In this document: positions 11,001 to 23,465 of the stretch, in pieces
How the letters are laid out: every line of letters begins with the position of its first letter
How positions within the stretch are numbered: the first letter of the stretch is position 1
Assembly: GCA_958295665.1 (NCBI GenBank)
Contig: OY282558.1
Location: 357,065,053 to 357,129,052 of the forward strand
From: Tipula vernalis
Taxonomy: Eukaryota; Arthropoda; Insecta; Diptera; Tipulidae
Reading direction: 5' to 3'
DNA length: 64,000 nt
Notes under the pieces: generated by a model
Seen by the model: the letters and a program-made list of their open reading frames with translations, nothing else
What the model was told of the DNA's origin: nothing
The model's database searches: none
Position numbers and translations under genes: made by a program

Positions 11001-11373
11001 AAGTATGTCCGGATTTCCGTCCCTTAAACTCCACCTAGACGAAGCGTGCTAGAAAGGTAGTCTTGAACATTTTGGAAAGGTCTGCTGATTTCAAGGTCAA
11101 CGCAACTATTTTCAGCTCTGTAAGTTGAGTCCTTTAGGAGTTACGGACATTTGCATTTTCTAAGAGTATTGTTGAATTTTTACGTTTAATTTAAACTTTT
11201 AAAAAAGCAAATCGTTGTAGGTAAAGCTTGCGCTTTTTCAAAAAAGGAATGGTTTAAGATACGGTGAACGGAAATGTATGTTTTTGTTTGACATGAATTT
11301 TCAAATACAAATCACATTTTAGTGAAGCAGTAAACAGTCAAGTCAATAAAAATAAAATAAGAAAAAACGAAAA

Positions 11374-11904
11374 ATGCCCAGAAAGGAATCTGCCGTGTTT
11401 AATCCAACCTGTATTGATACGAAAAACAAAAAAGCATCACGCGAAAATGCTTCAGAAGCTCTGAAAGAAAAGGAACTTGAAGCAGATAGACGTAGAAAAC
11501 AAACCTCATTTAAAAACGAAACTACTGAAGAAAAATCCGACCGTCTTCAAGCAAATAAACTGAGAAAACAAACCTCACTTCAAAACGTAACTTTTGAAGA
11601 AAAATCCGACCGTCTTGAAACAGATAGACAAAGGACCATCAAGTCACGGCAAATCGAAACACCTGATGTAACTCATGTCCGCCTACAAATACAAAGAAAG
11701 CGACAAAGAAAATTGAGAGCTAACAACTGGCTTTACCTGAAAGAAGAAGCATTTTATTATGATCCGTCATTGGAATACATGAATTTTCTGCAATTTTTTA
11801 TTGGTAAGATGGACAATAGGTGTAATTTCTGTGGATCACTCAAATTTATAGGAGAAACACCCGGTTTAGGTTGTTCCAACGGCCAAATCAAGTTGCCCAA
11901 CTAA
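11374..11904 (+). pseudogene. Helitron Rep/helicase, N-terminal region with zinc motif
   Basis: The 176-codon frame starts MPRKES. Residues about 38-90 hold two imperfect repeats of about 23 residues built on RKQTS..N.T.EEKSDRL, a basic, coiled-coil-like segment. The C-terminal end carries CNFCGSLKF and a following Gly-Cys, the zinc-finger block that in animal Helitron proteins precedes the helicase-like N domain. The frame then breaks, and the next recognisable protein segment starts about 300 bp downstream in another frame. In an intact Helitron this would be continuous with the Rep domain. Confidence 0.7.
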
Positions 11905-12189
11905 GACAAGTTACCAGAGCCATTAAACAGTCTGATCAATGGTGATCATCAAAAATCAAAGGAGTTTCTCAATCTTATACGGAAATATAATTCAAGCTTT
12001 TAAATGACTTCTTTTGGTACATTTGTGCCAATGAATAAAAACAAAGGGTTAATGCCAACTTTCTCCATACAAGGCCAAGTGTAACACAAAGGCGGTTCAC
12101 TTCTTCCGCCGCCTCAGCAAGATGCGAAATTCCCACCGATTTGAGGACATTTAAAACTGCATTAGACGAAAATCTTGAAGATTACATGA

Positions 12190-13650
12190 AAATAGTGATC
12201 AAAGCTGATAAAAAAACCACACGCAGGGCATGTCAGAGTTTTCAATGAACCAACAATTAATGAAGTTGTCATTATCATTGCTGAAAATGACTTCGAAAAC
12301 AGAGATATTGTCTTGAAGATGAGAAGCAATGAGGTTAAGAGAATCAGCGAAATGCACATATCTTATGATGCACTGCAATATCCGCTCATGTTTCCAAGAG
12401 GTGAAGGCGGTTATACAATAAACATTAGCCAAGTTATTTCCAGAACAAATAATACTGTCAGCAAAACTATATCAGCCATGTCTTGCTACTCTTACCGTTT
12501 AATGATGAGGCAAAATCAAATAAATCATCTTCTACTCTACCGGCAACTACTTCATCAGTATCTGGTGGATGTTTATGCGAAAATCGACATTCGCTTCAAC
12601 CAAAAGAAAGTTCGTGTCGATGAATATTTCACACGCTGGTGATACTTCCTTCAACATACACTGGGGACCACAAAATATGCACGAATATGCCCAAGACGCA
12701 ATTATATACGTTCGACATGGAGGTAAGCCATCTCTTTTCATTACTTACATATTCAATCCGAATTGCCAGGAATTGGAGGAAAGTTTAATTAACGGCCAAT
12801 GAAGAACGAACCGTCACGATTTGGTTGCAAAAATTTTCTGACAAAAGGTAATTAAATTTGTAGATACACTTATTAAAGGTGAAGTCTTCGGAACCATCAA
12901 GTACTGGCTTTACTCAATTGAATGGCAACATAGAGGTCTGCCGCACGCTCATATTTAAATATGGTTAAGGAAAGAATTAAATCCAAATCATATCAATCAA
13001 CTTATCTCAGCTGAAATCGGCAACCCACATCGTTATGAAAAACATGTTGCACGATCCGTGCGGTTCGTTGAATCCAAAGTCACTATGCATGAAGGATGGA
13101 AAGTGCACAAAGATGTTTCCGCGACCACTGATAAGCGAAACGCAAACAGCGACTGATGGTTATCCGCTCTACCGTCGCCGTAAGCCTGAAGATGTTGGAT
13201 TTAAAGCATACGTTAAATTAAGTTCAGGACGTGGAACACAAGAAGTTGAGCTTGACAAAAGATGGATTGTCCCCTACGGTTCAATACTTTTGATGATGTT
13301 TGATGCCCATATTAACGTTGAGTGTTGCAACGAACGCTACCTAACTGTGATACACCTTGATGTACATTTGGAGCATGGCCAGAGAGCTTACTTTAATGAA
13401 AACTATCTAGAAGACCACCTAGCGAATTCACCAACAACTACTTTAACAGAATTCTTTGAACTGTGCAAAAGAGGCGACTTTGCAAATACATTGCTATATT
13501 TGGAAGTGGCGCAATATTTTACGTGGGACAAATCGAAGAATGTCTTTAATCATCGCAAACAAGGCTCAATTACAGAAGGAAATGGCGGCGTCCGTTCTGG
13601 TGAATTCGTCGCGTCTATACAGTCTATTTGAGGAACTTAGAATGTAACTA
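12190..13650 (+). pseudogene. Helitron Rep (HUH nuclease) region, several frame breaks
   Basis: Segments in order match the Helitron helicase-like N and Rep domains: an ISYDALQYPLMFPRGEGGY block (12,358-12,414), FNPNCQELE in the CNPNW-type position near 12,752, and RGLPHAHI near 12,930-12,955. That last block holds the His-x-His metal-binding HUH motif, followed at once by a stop codon. Then come a HDPCG...C..DGKCTKMFP block (from 13,050) and a WIVPYGSILLMM...AHINVE block (13,260-13,320). In the family, HUH plus downstream tyrosines nicks and joins DNA during rolling-circle transposition. At least four frame changes or stops make this a pseudogene. Confidence 0.82.
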
Positions 13651-13689
13651 AATACGAATGCTTCTTCTTAAGATCAAGGGACCTACAAG

Positions 13690-15187
13690 TTTTATTGATT
13701 TACGGACGGACCGTAAATGTAGATTTATGTGAGACATATCACGCTGCATGTTTGACTATGGGGCTCTTAGAGAACGACAACCAGTGGGATGAGTCATTGA
13801 ACGAAGCGAAAGAATCAGATTCATCTTCAAAAATTCGAACTCTTTTTGCAATATTACTCTCATGCCGCGAGGTGTCCAATTCAAAAGCTCTGTGGGAAAA
13901 ATACAAGGACTGCATGTTTGATGATATTCTGCGACGTCTACAATGAGAAAATACCAATCTGAACTTAAATTTCACAGATGAAATCTAAAACGAAGCACTG
14001 ATAATGATCTAAGACAAAGTTATTGATATGTCAGGAAAACTTTAATCAGCATTTGGAATTCCATACAGCTTGAATAGAGAGAGGTTGCGTGAGCTTTCAT
14101 ATGACACTTACAAAATGAATAGATACATCGAAATAAATTAACCACTTATGAATGCAGAGCAACCAGAAATTTATAATGAAATCTTTCAGCGTTTGGTTAG
14201 TAGATGCACCTGGCGGAACTGGCAAAACTTTTCGTATTAATATAGTATTTGCTAGAATCAGAGGAGAAAAGAAAATTGCACTCGCAATGGCCTCTTCAGG
14301 CATCGCTTCTACCCTGATGGCTGTATGCGAGAGACGGCAGTATGCGAAATTAAGAAAGAAATTGGAAAAGCGGAGGTATTAAATGAATGTAATGCGATTT
14401 TATGGGATGAAGTAGCAATTATGCATAAAGATGGATTGGTGGCTTTAAATCGATCACTGCAGTACATTCGCGTAAATATTAACATTATGAGGTAACATGT
14501 ACGACGAGATAAAAGCATGTATCAAATCATCGGGTAAAACAATCAAATGGATTCGACTCACTGCAATTTTCCAGGTATCTGATGAGTGTTGGCAACGGAA
14601 AAGAAGAATTGGATGTGGAAACTGGAAAAATTGAATTGAATAAAGATTTTTACAACACATGTCAAAACATTAAAATTCTGATTGACCACGTGTATCCAAA
14701 TCTAACACAACACATTGTAGATCACGGTTGGCTTCAAGAACGAGCAATACTTGCACCAATTAATGAAATGATTCCAGTTGAATCGAAGTCATTTTACTCA
14801 ATTGACAAGATGGTAAACGATGAAGAGGCCACCAGTTATCCAGTTGAGTTCTTAAATACGCTCAATCCAAGTGGCATACCACAACATAAAATCATGCTCA
14901 AGACTGAAAGTCATAGTATGTTGTTAAGGAATTTGTATAATCCAAAACTATTCAACGGAACGCGTTTGGTTTTGAAGGAGATGAACACTTATATAATTGA
15001 GGCAAAAATTTTGGTTGGACAATTTAAAAGGGAAAATGTGTTCATTCCAAGAATTTCAGTTATTCCCAATAATCTACCTTTTCAATTCAAACGCCTTCAC
15101 TTCCCGATTCGTCTTGCGATCGCTATAACGATCAATAAATCCCAAGGGCGGTTACTCAATGTGGTAGAAATTGATTTAAGGGATTAA
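13690..15187 (+). pseudogene. Helitron PIF1-like helicase region
   Basis: A Walker A motif (APGGTGKT) lies at about 14,207-14,230 and a Walker-B-like LWDEVAIMHK near 14,400-14,430, separated by a frameshift. The 201-codon frame 14,582-15,187 matches the Helitron helicase C-terminus: LNPSGIPQHKIMLK, the NGTRLVL block, and AIAITINKSQGR near the end (the PIF1-family motif before the SHGQLYVALSR-type box). It stops short of that final box, which is lost or frame-shifted at 15,187-15,240. The domain would unwind DNA in the 5'-3' direction during rolling-circle transposition. Confidence 0.85.
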
Positions 15188-15337
15188 GGCGGAGACACCT
15201 AAAAACTTATATGTGCTGGCACTTGGTGCTTTGGTAAACTATACTTCAATAATAATGTTTAAACGTTCAATACATACAAATTCTATGTGAAAATCCTAGC
15301 ATTTCGTTTTATTTCAGGTAACGATACTAAAACTAAA

Positions 15338-15364
15338 CCTGGGCGAAGCCGGGTACGATACTAG
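15338..15364 (+). other. Helitron 3' hairpin and CTAG end
   Basis: The stem CCTGG/CCGGG with loop GCGAAG is followed by TACGATA and the terminal CTAG, then host T. In Helitrons this hairpin acts as the rolling-circle termination signal. Confidence 0.82.
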
Positions 15365-16599
15365 TAGTTTAATAAAATAAAAAAATAAAACTTAAAGGTC
15401 AAATTTAATGAAATTTGGACGAAATACTTAAATTATTTGCAGAAGATAATTTATATACACAAATTAATGTACACACAGAAAGTGTTTCACACTATTAACT
15501 CGATTAATTTGTCTGCATACAATTTCTATATCCTTAATCGAATCTAAATAAACGATGTGATGTTCTGTATTTAATTAACCAAACGAAAGTAATCAACCCA
15601 AAATCGTATTTACAAACAAAATCATCAAAAAAGTGTTGGTGGTGTGTTTTAACCGGTCAATCATTTAGTATAAATTTATTTATAGATATACATAATAGAC
15701 GTGTCGTGCTTGTATATAATATTTACTGTATATAATGAATTATTCATTCAAAATATTTTTTTTTTTGAACTCAACAATTTATCTATTTTTAAGATTTAAA
15801 AATATGCACATTGTATGTATGCTTACTTATAGGAGTAACCAACAATGTGACAGCCATTCAAGTGTTATTAATCTTGTATTGTAAATACCTTAGATAAATA
15901 TTAACAAGTAGAGTATAGACATATGTATACTCGAATAAACTAGAAATCAAACTTTTTTCACTCAACGACCTTCCAAGGTAGAATATTTGTTTTTGTTTTA
16001 TGTTTGTTACGGGTGTGTTATGTATAGTAAAATTACGAACTTATATTTAAGTCCAAATCTAATTGATTTATTTTTTAATTTAATGTTAACTGAGATATAC
16101 AAATCCGTTTATCTTCCCTAATTATATAAAGTAAGGTCAGTTGTCAGTCTTTCTGTATGTCTCTCGATTTTGATGGATATGGATTTTGTTGGAATTTTTA
16201 CCATTACTCGTATATCGGCGGTTTTATTGTGGTAGTTTTATAGCTATAGCTTCTAAATTAGAGCAGTTCAGTTAGTTCCGTAACAACTGAGAAAATTTCA
16301 TGTTGTGGTTTTTGATTTTGTGTCGTTTATATATATTTTTACATTTAATTATTTTATTCATTATTATTGTACCAGACAATCTGTGGACCATAAGATCCAA
16401 TGTCGGTTATCTTATCAACAAAATATAACTTTACGTAAAAAACTTAAATCTAATAATATAAATGAAATCCATGATTCCGGTATTTGTGGATATTTCACTT
16501 TAATTCAATAAAAACCAAATTCCTCCTTATTTAATATAATTAAAATAAACTTTATACATATAAAATAAAATTAAAAAATTTAGAGATAAAATTACACTT
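15365..16599. other. AT-rich flank, nothing recognised
   Basis: No supported genes. A plus-strand frame at 16,305-16,511 is AT-driven. The segment separates the Helitron from the 3' end of the minus-strand non-LTR element. Confidence 0.5.
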
Positions 16600-19225
16600 G
16601 AAAGTGCAACAGCACATTTATACATGAACAATTACGGAGAAATTCTCTCAGGCATGAGCTGAAATTATTATAGATCACAAAAGCCTTCAATTATTCTGCC
16701 AAGTTATTGAATATTTTACGATCCAAAATTAAAAAACGATTTTTAAAGATGAAAAGAAAGAGAGTAGTAGTAAGATTCCTTTTTCTCAGGCTACAATAGG
16801 CTCCAATATTTACCAATTCATTAACCGTCATTAAATAAACAAGCCTGCATAACTTTTAATACAAATAAATATTTAAGTAGAAGAATTTCCAATGAGTGAA
16901 TTAGCGACCAAGGTTTTGGTTATTTCGGTTTATTACACATAATCTTTATGATATGCTTCTCCCCAACAAAACAAACCATAAGACAAAACATCAATAGGAC
17001 AGCAAGCTTCGGAATATATATTTTACGAATTACCGAGATATTTAAAACTTTGAACACATTCAATTTGGAAACAATCTTTCATCCAAACAGCTTTGTTACA
17101 ATTTAAAACATGATACATTATGTTCGGTTTAGCAATATTAAGATCATTTAATCTATAAAACATAAGTTTAGATTTGAAACTCAAGCACATGGAATGTATA
17201 ACGCACCATTTTCGCAATAAAATTAAATCGCGTTGCAATAGTTCAATGTTACTGTTTCTATGTGGTTTATTGTACATAAAAACCAGGTCAACGGCAAAAA
17301 TATAGAATTTAATAAATTAAAAACAACAACGGCTCCAGAACGGAACCCTGTGGAACACCACCATTAATTAATATGGTTTGGGTTTTACAGTTTTTCATTA
17401 CAATTCACCATATCAAATCCCATTTTCAAATCCACCAAAATCCATACAACAGAATTTTTTTGGTCAAAGATTTTTCTATAAAAAGTTAGTAATGTATTTT
17501 CCGTTCTTTTGATTTTTCTAAACCCAAATTTCATCTAATACGAGAAATTCGATTTACTGAAGATCCCAGTAATTTTTGAATGAGCCAGTTTTTTAATTAT
17601 TGTACGGAAAGCAAGGAGATTGGGCCCCAAATTGAATAGTTATTTATCTGAGCTTTTGAAAACAGGAATAACCTGTACTTGTTTGAGCCTGAAACATTTG
17701 AAAGAGAAAATAACTTTTAAAATTTCAAGACAGAAAGTTTCATAGAAAACAAAATAATGATAAAGATTCTGATTTGCTGAAAATAAGTTCCTTATAAAAA
17801 TTATTCGCGCATAGTACCGGAGTCGAATCTCTATAAGGGCGGCATGAGAAAGGAATTTTACATAATCTGATTACGATCGGCGATGACGCTGAATACCATA
17901 CAGAATTGTGCAGAATTCACTCCACCTATCATGTCAGCACTATAAAAAAAAACGAATCTGTAGCCAGCCGTCCGTCCTCGATTTGGCTATAATACGGTGT
18001 AAAGTGGGACGGCAAAATAAACTGCGAAAGAGTTGGGAGTGCCTGGAGCCCCAGAAACGATTGCATAGGTTAAAACATTAAAAAATATCTGTTTTTATAA
18101 TCTGACCAATATTTACACAATAGTCGCTAAAAATTTCAGCGATTTCAAAGTTATGAGAAATTAAATGATTCTCATCCACCACAATTTCTTTAATTTCAGT
18201 ATGTTTCTTTCCACTTGTTGTATGTTTCTTCCCTCTTTCCAACTCTTTTATTATATCACCTTTAGCACTCCTAAATTTAGATTGATAGTATAATGTTCTG
18301 ACAATATTCACCTCTTTATTAACCGATTTGCATAGCACTTAGACATCATTTTTCAAGATTAAGTTATTGGAAAATTTAGCTAGTTCCTTAGATAATTTAT
18401 TTTTAAGTTTTATCTTACGACCTGAGCCTTTAGTTATCCATGCTTTGATAATTACATTCTTACTTTTTAGTACAATTAAATAAATGTGATGTACGCACAA
18501 GAAACATTGAATCCCGAATAAGAAGACAGCCAGCTTTCCATATTCAAATCATGCCTAAGAATTTGAAAATTGGCAATGTTACGTTTAGGTTGATTTTTTG
18601 ACATACAGTTCGAAATGCAAGAAGTTGACACAATAAGAATAGGTGTCAGAAAATTATCTATAATATTAAGATCGAATACATTAGTTTCTTAAAATAATTA
18701 AAACCTCAAACCATGTCTATTTACAATCCTAGTATTTACAATCCTAGTCGGAATATAAATCAGAGACTTTAAGTCGTGAGAAGCCATCATAAACATATAT
18801 AGTCATCGGAACCTATCTGATTAAGAATTTTGATTTTGATATCCCCAAAATTTAACAAATTTTTAGTTTTAATTGCGCACAAAACACTCTCATTTCAAAT
18901 TCTGAAAACAGAAAGAATAGAAAACAATTCTTTGCTAAATCTGATATTAAACTAGATAATGTCAGCACTAACTTGGCTAATGTATGAAACATCATATCAT
19001 ATTTGATAACCTCATTTATGTAAACAACCCATCCACATGGTCTGCAAATAAAATTACAATTGCCGAAAACATTGAAACCAGGTATATTATAATTATCTAT
19101 AGCTCAAATAAATAATCCAGACCTCCGACAATAAATTGATCTGCGGGTTCAAGTGCAGACAAATTTGCTAAAAATAAATTGAAATTTTCACGTAAGCTTC
19201 TTAAAAATATCAAATGCTGATGTTA
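16600..19225 (-). pseudogene. non-LTR ORF2: endonuclease and reverse transcriptase remnants
   Basis: On the minus strand, NLFLANLSALEPADQ near 19,140-19,180 matches the beginning of an apurinic endonuclease domain, followed by a YNIPGFNVFGNCN block near 19,060-19,090. A linker frame at 18,338-18,078 precedes the RT. The RT has ING-GVPQGSVL at about 17,330-17,360 (motif B). Next comes FAVDLVF at about 17,284-17,306, where the catalytic F/Y-A-D-D has become A-V-D. Then follow a 17,277-17,023 frame (LQRDLILLRKWC, FKYLG) and a YGLFCWGEAYHK block near 16,970. The distance between motif B and the AVD site is short, suggesting a small deletion. The enzyme is dead. Confidence 0.7.
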
Positions 19226-19239
19226 ATTTTGCCGATGAT

Positions 19240-20014
19240 CCGTACACAGTTGGTAAATTATGCGAAATTCTAAACTCGCAGATAGTTGGCAGTTCATGTT
19301 CAGTAGGAAGATCTAATCGTAGGAAAATCTAAACGCCTGTTGCTGCAACGGCTAGAGGACGGTATTCAAATTCTCGAATAAAAATACGTACTCGCCAAAC
19401 GCTGGGATTAGTAACCATCTCAAACAAATCCTAATTTAATCCAACTTTAAATGAATGATAAATGTGTAATTTGTCGATTTTTTGGAATTAAAGTCTTGCA
19501 GAAAAGGTTACATAAATTCTTAATGCCAACTTTTGCGGTTATCTGAGGAATAATTACGTCCAGTAAAAGGATGTAATCTGCTTACATACAAAAACTATCT
19601 GTTTGATTTAGAAACCGGCTGAAGATTGATATTTAGCTCACCATTGCCATATACCTGTGGTCAAATGTGATTTAAACGTTTCGGAACAATAACCCCTCCA
19701 CGATTTACTTCAGTGTTGTTTGATTCATGAGTATTTTGAGGCACTAAAGATGTTTTTATCAGGTCGGGGAATATTACGAACGATTCACAAAATTTGGTTA
19801 GCGTAGAAGTTAAATCATCCCATCTCCTAAAAACAGATACTACAATAAGATCCGAACATGCACTACAATAATGTTTAAACTGAGGAGTTTTAACTAAACA
19901 ATTATACACAGTTGTTGATATAGAAGCACGTACTTGAGACAAAATTAGCCATCGCAAATACCCAGACAAGCCACCGTACATCTTAGTTGCGTCAATCAAT
20001 TTTGCATTTAGCAT
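19240..20014 (-). pseudogene. non-LTR ORF1-like remnant
   Basis: The 117-codon frame 20,014-19,661 starts MLNAKLIDATKMYGG and contains a CSACSD pair that could be part of a zinc finger. Further coding-like sequence (RIFIREFEYRPLAVAATG) lies near 19,350-19,400 in another frame. Its position, directly upstream of the endonuclease, is the main reason for calling it ORF1, whose product normally binds the element RNA. It could instead be unrelated sequence. Confidence 0.4.
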
Positions 20015-20091
20015 AATGATGAGCTGACATTTTCATGAACTCCAAATTTAATCACGTTAGTAAAAAATGGTATTGCAGTAAAATTGCTAAC

Positions 20092-20140
20092 TGTGCACCC
20101 AGATATTCACAAAGACACACTGTGCACCCAGATTTTCACC
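20092..20140. repeat. short imperfect tandem duplication CACTGTGCACCCAGAT
   Basis: The block CTGTGCACCCAGATATTCAC is followed 26 bp later by CTGTGCACCCAGATTTTCAC. It lies in the presumed 5' flank of the minus-strand non-LTR element. Confidence 0.7.
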
Positions 20141-20739
20141 AAGTTTCACGAAGTAATCAGAACGGAGAATTCGGACATCCGAGGCAATAGATTAAAGTGA
20201 AGCGTGAGTGTCCTGACCAACTAATGTCAGACCATACATCTATATATGTAATGGAGTGCCGAAGCCTAAAAATTAAAGGCAACATCGGCTACAATTAAAA
20301 TATTTCGTCGCTAAATAACGGATTACCATCGAAAATTGCAAATCGCTGCTAGCTAATTACTGTCGTTATGAAAATAGCACAATACGCGATATCGATTATA
20401 CAAACTGTTCATCAATATAGTACGTGTGAGTTTTAACGACAAGTTTACCGAAAGACCGAGGCAATAATTAACTGGATCTCCGCTATACAGTAAGAAGTTT
20501 ATAAACCCCCCAACAAATTGTATTTGCATACAAAGACATTGCATCCGCGCTTCCTAAGGACATCAGCAAGGTCAACTAAACCGAATAACTAAATCGAGAT
20601 CAGCGGCCGTCAAAGGTCATCAGTACACGTCACGCACATAAAATTTACTGCGGATTTTTATTTTTTTGATTCTATCTAAATGTATTTTTAGCTGGCAATA
20701 TTACAACCTATACCACATTCATTAGTCCTCGTCATTTTC

Positions 20740-21975
20740 TTTTTACTGTAGTGAAGGAGAACAAAAAGCAATCAAATAATGAACTTCTGGGAAAAATCAA
20801 ATCGTTAAACGAACCAAAATTTTATATTGCCAAGCTCAAGAGCGGTAAGATAATCGAAATTAAGACACAGCCATTCGAAATCAGTGGGCTCAGAGCCTTA
20901 GTAAATCATTTAGACCAAGCTGTTAAGCGGTTTTACACCTACCTGCCAAAATATCAAAAGGACTGACTGTTTTCATAAAGGGAATTGAGAGTTCCTTAGA
21001 TGAAAGAGCAAAAGGCTTTCATAAAAAATTTATTAATATCTAATATCGCGAAAGGATGTTTCGCCTATAGAACATAACCTAAGAAGAGACCAGTTCAACG
21101 CAACATATGCCAAGAATAAGATACACCAAAAATGTATGCACCTTCCACAAAGTTCTTGTTATTTGTGGTGAACTTCACGATTCGAAACAGTGCAACAAGG
21201 TGAAAAGGACCCTAAAATTATAGAAGTTGCCCAGTGTACTTGGACTTGAAGCATAAAATTAATCTGAAATTGCAAGGAAATATTACGCCTATAGTATTTC
21301 AATTATTTAACAATCTGGAAATTCGGGACAAATGCCAGCGCAAAACAAAGTCTGGTCTCTCCTATGCAAGCATTCTGAAAAGTGAGTCCCCGAAAGCAAA
21401 AATTAGTTTTAGGAAAGAAGAATTATCAATTCATGCAACCATAAACAAACTAACCGAAACGATCCAAATGAGCATGATGATGCAAAATATGTATGAACAC
21501 ACTAATGCAAATTATCATAATAAACCAAAAATGACTTGGCAGTAAATTCCTTCCAATCATTGACCGGTAATAGTAACAGTGAGTACCGACGCTCCTTAAG
21601 AACAGATATACCCAGAAGTCTTACAAACAAACAAACTAATTGGAATCAATACAGAGACTAGTCGAAAAAAATTGTCTAATAAATCTCTTATGACATCACC
21701 AGCAGATAATAAAGCGGCAGTAGAAACTTTAAAAGGTGCCCTGGCAAAGGTGCAGCTGGAAAGACAATCAATACCCGTAGTAAATAGTTCTGAAAAAATT
21801 AATAAACTGCAACATACTATTCAGCAACTTATACAGGAAAGGCTGAAAATTCGCCGTCAATGGCGACAAACCAAGTCACTGTCATTAAAAAGGAAATTAA
21901 ATGAAGCTATTAAAACCCTAAAATTTGCTTTATGTTGCCGGAAGGAAAAAACTATGGCGGTTAGAATTATTTAAG
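20740..21975 (+). mobile_element. Jockey-clade non-LTR fragment (ORF1 and part of ORF2)
   Basis: The 20,751-20,966 frame (NELLGKIKSLNEPKFYIAKL) and its frame-shifted continuation (LTVFIKGIESSLDERAKGF) resemble the N-terminal half of Jockey-type ORF1. A VICGELHDSKQCNK block near 21,155-21,200 looks like a zinc knuckle. ORF1-like sequence continues to 21,545. The 21,672-21,974 frame (IQQLIQERLKIRRQWRQTKS) matches the linker between endonuclease and RT in Jockey ORF2, so the endonuclease seems to have been deleted. It appears to be a separate, older copy from the Jockey element that follows. Confidence 0.55.
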
Positions 21976-22517
21976 TGAACCCTTGACAATCGAAGGGACA
22001 GGTTACTCTAAGGCAACGCTTTTGCTGCTCATCTGACAATAATATTCTCACCACACGGAAAAACAAATATAATTTCATGCTACCCAACCAAATGTATATT
22101 AAGTAATTTGGTGATTACACGAATTAAACAATTAATTCAAAATTATAGTAAAAACAAATTGTTAATTGTAAAGTATAATTGGAAGAAAGTTAAAATTACA
22201 ACTAATTTTGCATCAGCCCGAAAAAGGCACCAAGACATGATCTTCAGCCATTTTTTCACATTTTCATAGGAACCAAAGCGCTGCTCGGTTGATTAAGTAT
22301 CAGTTTTCTAAAAATGAAAACCCAAACTTAATGCTTTGTTGATTAAAAGCACTATGCAAACACTTTTTTAATTTATCATTTATGTGGGTTGGTGCGCCAT
22401 CTATTTCACAAAGCCTCTTTCCTATGATGTCCACAATCACAAATCTAAAAGAAAAAAATTTATTAACGATATTCCAATCAGTTTTCAGGCTCACTAGAGT
22501 GCCATCGAAAATCAATC
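21976..22517. other. spacer with an unidentified minus-strand frame
   Basis: The minus-strand frame 22,533-22,300 (77 codons) reads like protein (FDGTLVSLKTDWNIVNKFF, GAPTHINDKLKKCLHSAF) rather than AT noise, but I recognise no family. It may be a transposase or host exon fragment. The rest is AT-rich. Confidence 0.35.
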
Positions 22518-23465
22518 TGGAAAATAAATACAACAGAGCCGGAAGACTATAAAGCTCTAGCTAACAAATTAAATGCTGATGGTCACCAGTGGTATACTTA
22601 CGAGGATAAAAATGACCGTTCAATTAAATTAATGGCAAGAGGTCTACAACCAACTTGTTCAAAAGAGGAAATCATTGAGGACCTGAAAAACAAAGGCCTG
22701 AAAATAGTTGATGCAGTTAACATCATCAGAAAAGAGAGACGAGAAAACAGGGAGGGAAAGGTTAAAATCACAAAAAGAGGTCTCCCACTTTTCATGCTAA
22801 CCTTCGACAACCAAGAAAAAATCGAAAATATTTATAATATTAAGGCTATCCTTAACCTCAGAGTTAAAATAGAAACACCGAGAAAGGTCACTCGACAAAT
22901 TCCGCAATGTAAAAACTGCCAAGATTATAATCATACACAAAAATACTGCCATCGAGAAGCAAGATGTGTTAAATGTGCAGGAAAACATGCAGGAAATGAC
23001 TGCACAATTTCCCGAAATACAACACCGAAGCGTATCAACTGTAATGACCAGCATCCAGCCAATTACAGAGGATGCGAAGTTGCAGTAGAACTGCAAAAAA
23101 TGAGAGATAAAATACGTAAACCAGTTACATCAAGAAATGTACAAACTATCAAAAAAACCACGGAGCCAAAATCGTTGACTCCTGATGTTAACTTAGAAAG
23201 AGAGCGAGTAAATAAAAACGTTACCTATGCTCAAATAGTTCAGCAAACAGAGCAGAAACAGATTAAAGTGGATTTCGTTTTACAGGACATACTGAGAAGT
23301 CTAGAGAACCTCAACAAAAGACTTACTTCGCAGGAAATGAGCCTGCAGAACGCACTAGAAGGAATGAAATCACAAACTATTTTCAATAAAAGAGTAGAAG
23401 AAAACCTTGATCGAGTGTATCAAAATATAAATTATATAAAATCGAGTTATAAACCAAAGAAATGA
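22518..23465 (+). CDS. Jockey-type ORF1 nucleic-acid-binding protein, N-truncated
   Basis: The frame is open upstream of the first ATG (22,632), back to about 22,518, with Jockey-like sequence (EDYKALANKLNADGHQWYTYE), so the true protein started earlier. After the MARGLQPTCSKEEIIEDL block comes a PRE_C2HC-like region (KRGLPLFMLTFDNQEKIENI). Zinc knuckles follow at 22,910-23,080: CKNCQDYNHTQKYC, CVKCAGKHAGNDC and a third, altered CNDQHPANYRGC (the first Cys pair reduced). The C-terminal third is charged and helical. The protein would coat the element RNA. It is the longest intact frame of the window. Confidence 0.82.
   Translation, partial: WKINTTEPEDYKALANKLNADGHQWYTYEDKNDRSIKLMARGLQPTCSKEEIIEDLKNKGLKIVDAVNIIRKERRENREGKVKITKRGLPLFMLTFDNQEKIENIYNIKAILNLRVKIETPRKVTRQIPQCKNCQDYNHTQKYCHREARCVKCAGKHAGNDCTISRNTTPKRINCNDQHPANYRGCEVAVELQKMRDKIRKPVTSRNVQTIKKTTEPKSLTPDVNLERERVNKNVTYAQIVQQTEQKQIKVDFVLQDILRSLENLNKRLTSQEMSLQNALEGMKSQTIFNKRVEENLDRVYQNINYIKSSYKPKK

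Larger units (their letters stand above)
10983..15364 (+). mobile_element. Helitron, termini preserved, gene degraded
   Basis: The 5' end reads TCTATACTATAATTC preceded by A. The 3' end reads CTAG, preceded by a GC-rich hairpin (CCTGGGCGAAGCCGGG, 15,338-15,353) and followed by T. This fits Helitron rules: 5'-TC, 3'-CTRR with a subterminal hairpin, insertion between A and T without target duplication. Inside, on the plus strand, are the N-terminal zinc region, the Rep nuclease region and the PIF1-like helicase, in the expected order. Length is 4382 bp. Multiple stops and frameshifts show it is not autonomous now. Confidence 0.88.
16600..20040 (-). mobile_element. degraded non-LTR retrotransposon, minus strand
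   Basis: Read from 20,040 downwards, fragments appear in the order expected of a two-ORF LINE: an ORF1-like segment, the start of an endonuclease, a linker, then RT motifs and a C-terminal segment. All are interrupted by stops and frame changes. The arrangement resembles the CR1/R1-like end of the non-LTR tree; the clade cannot be settled by eye. Neither a clear poly-A nor target duplications were found. Confidence 0.65.
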
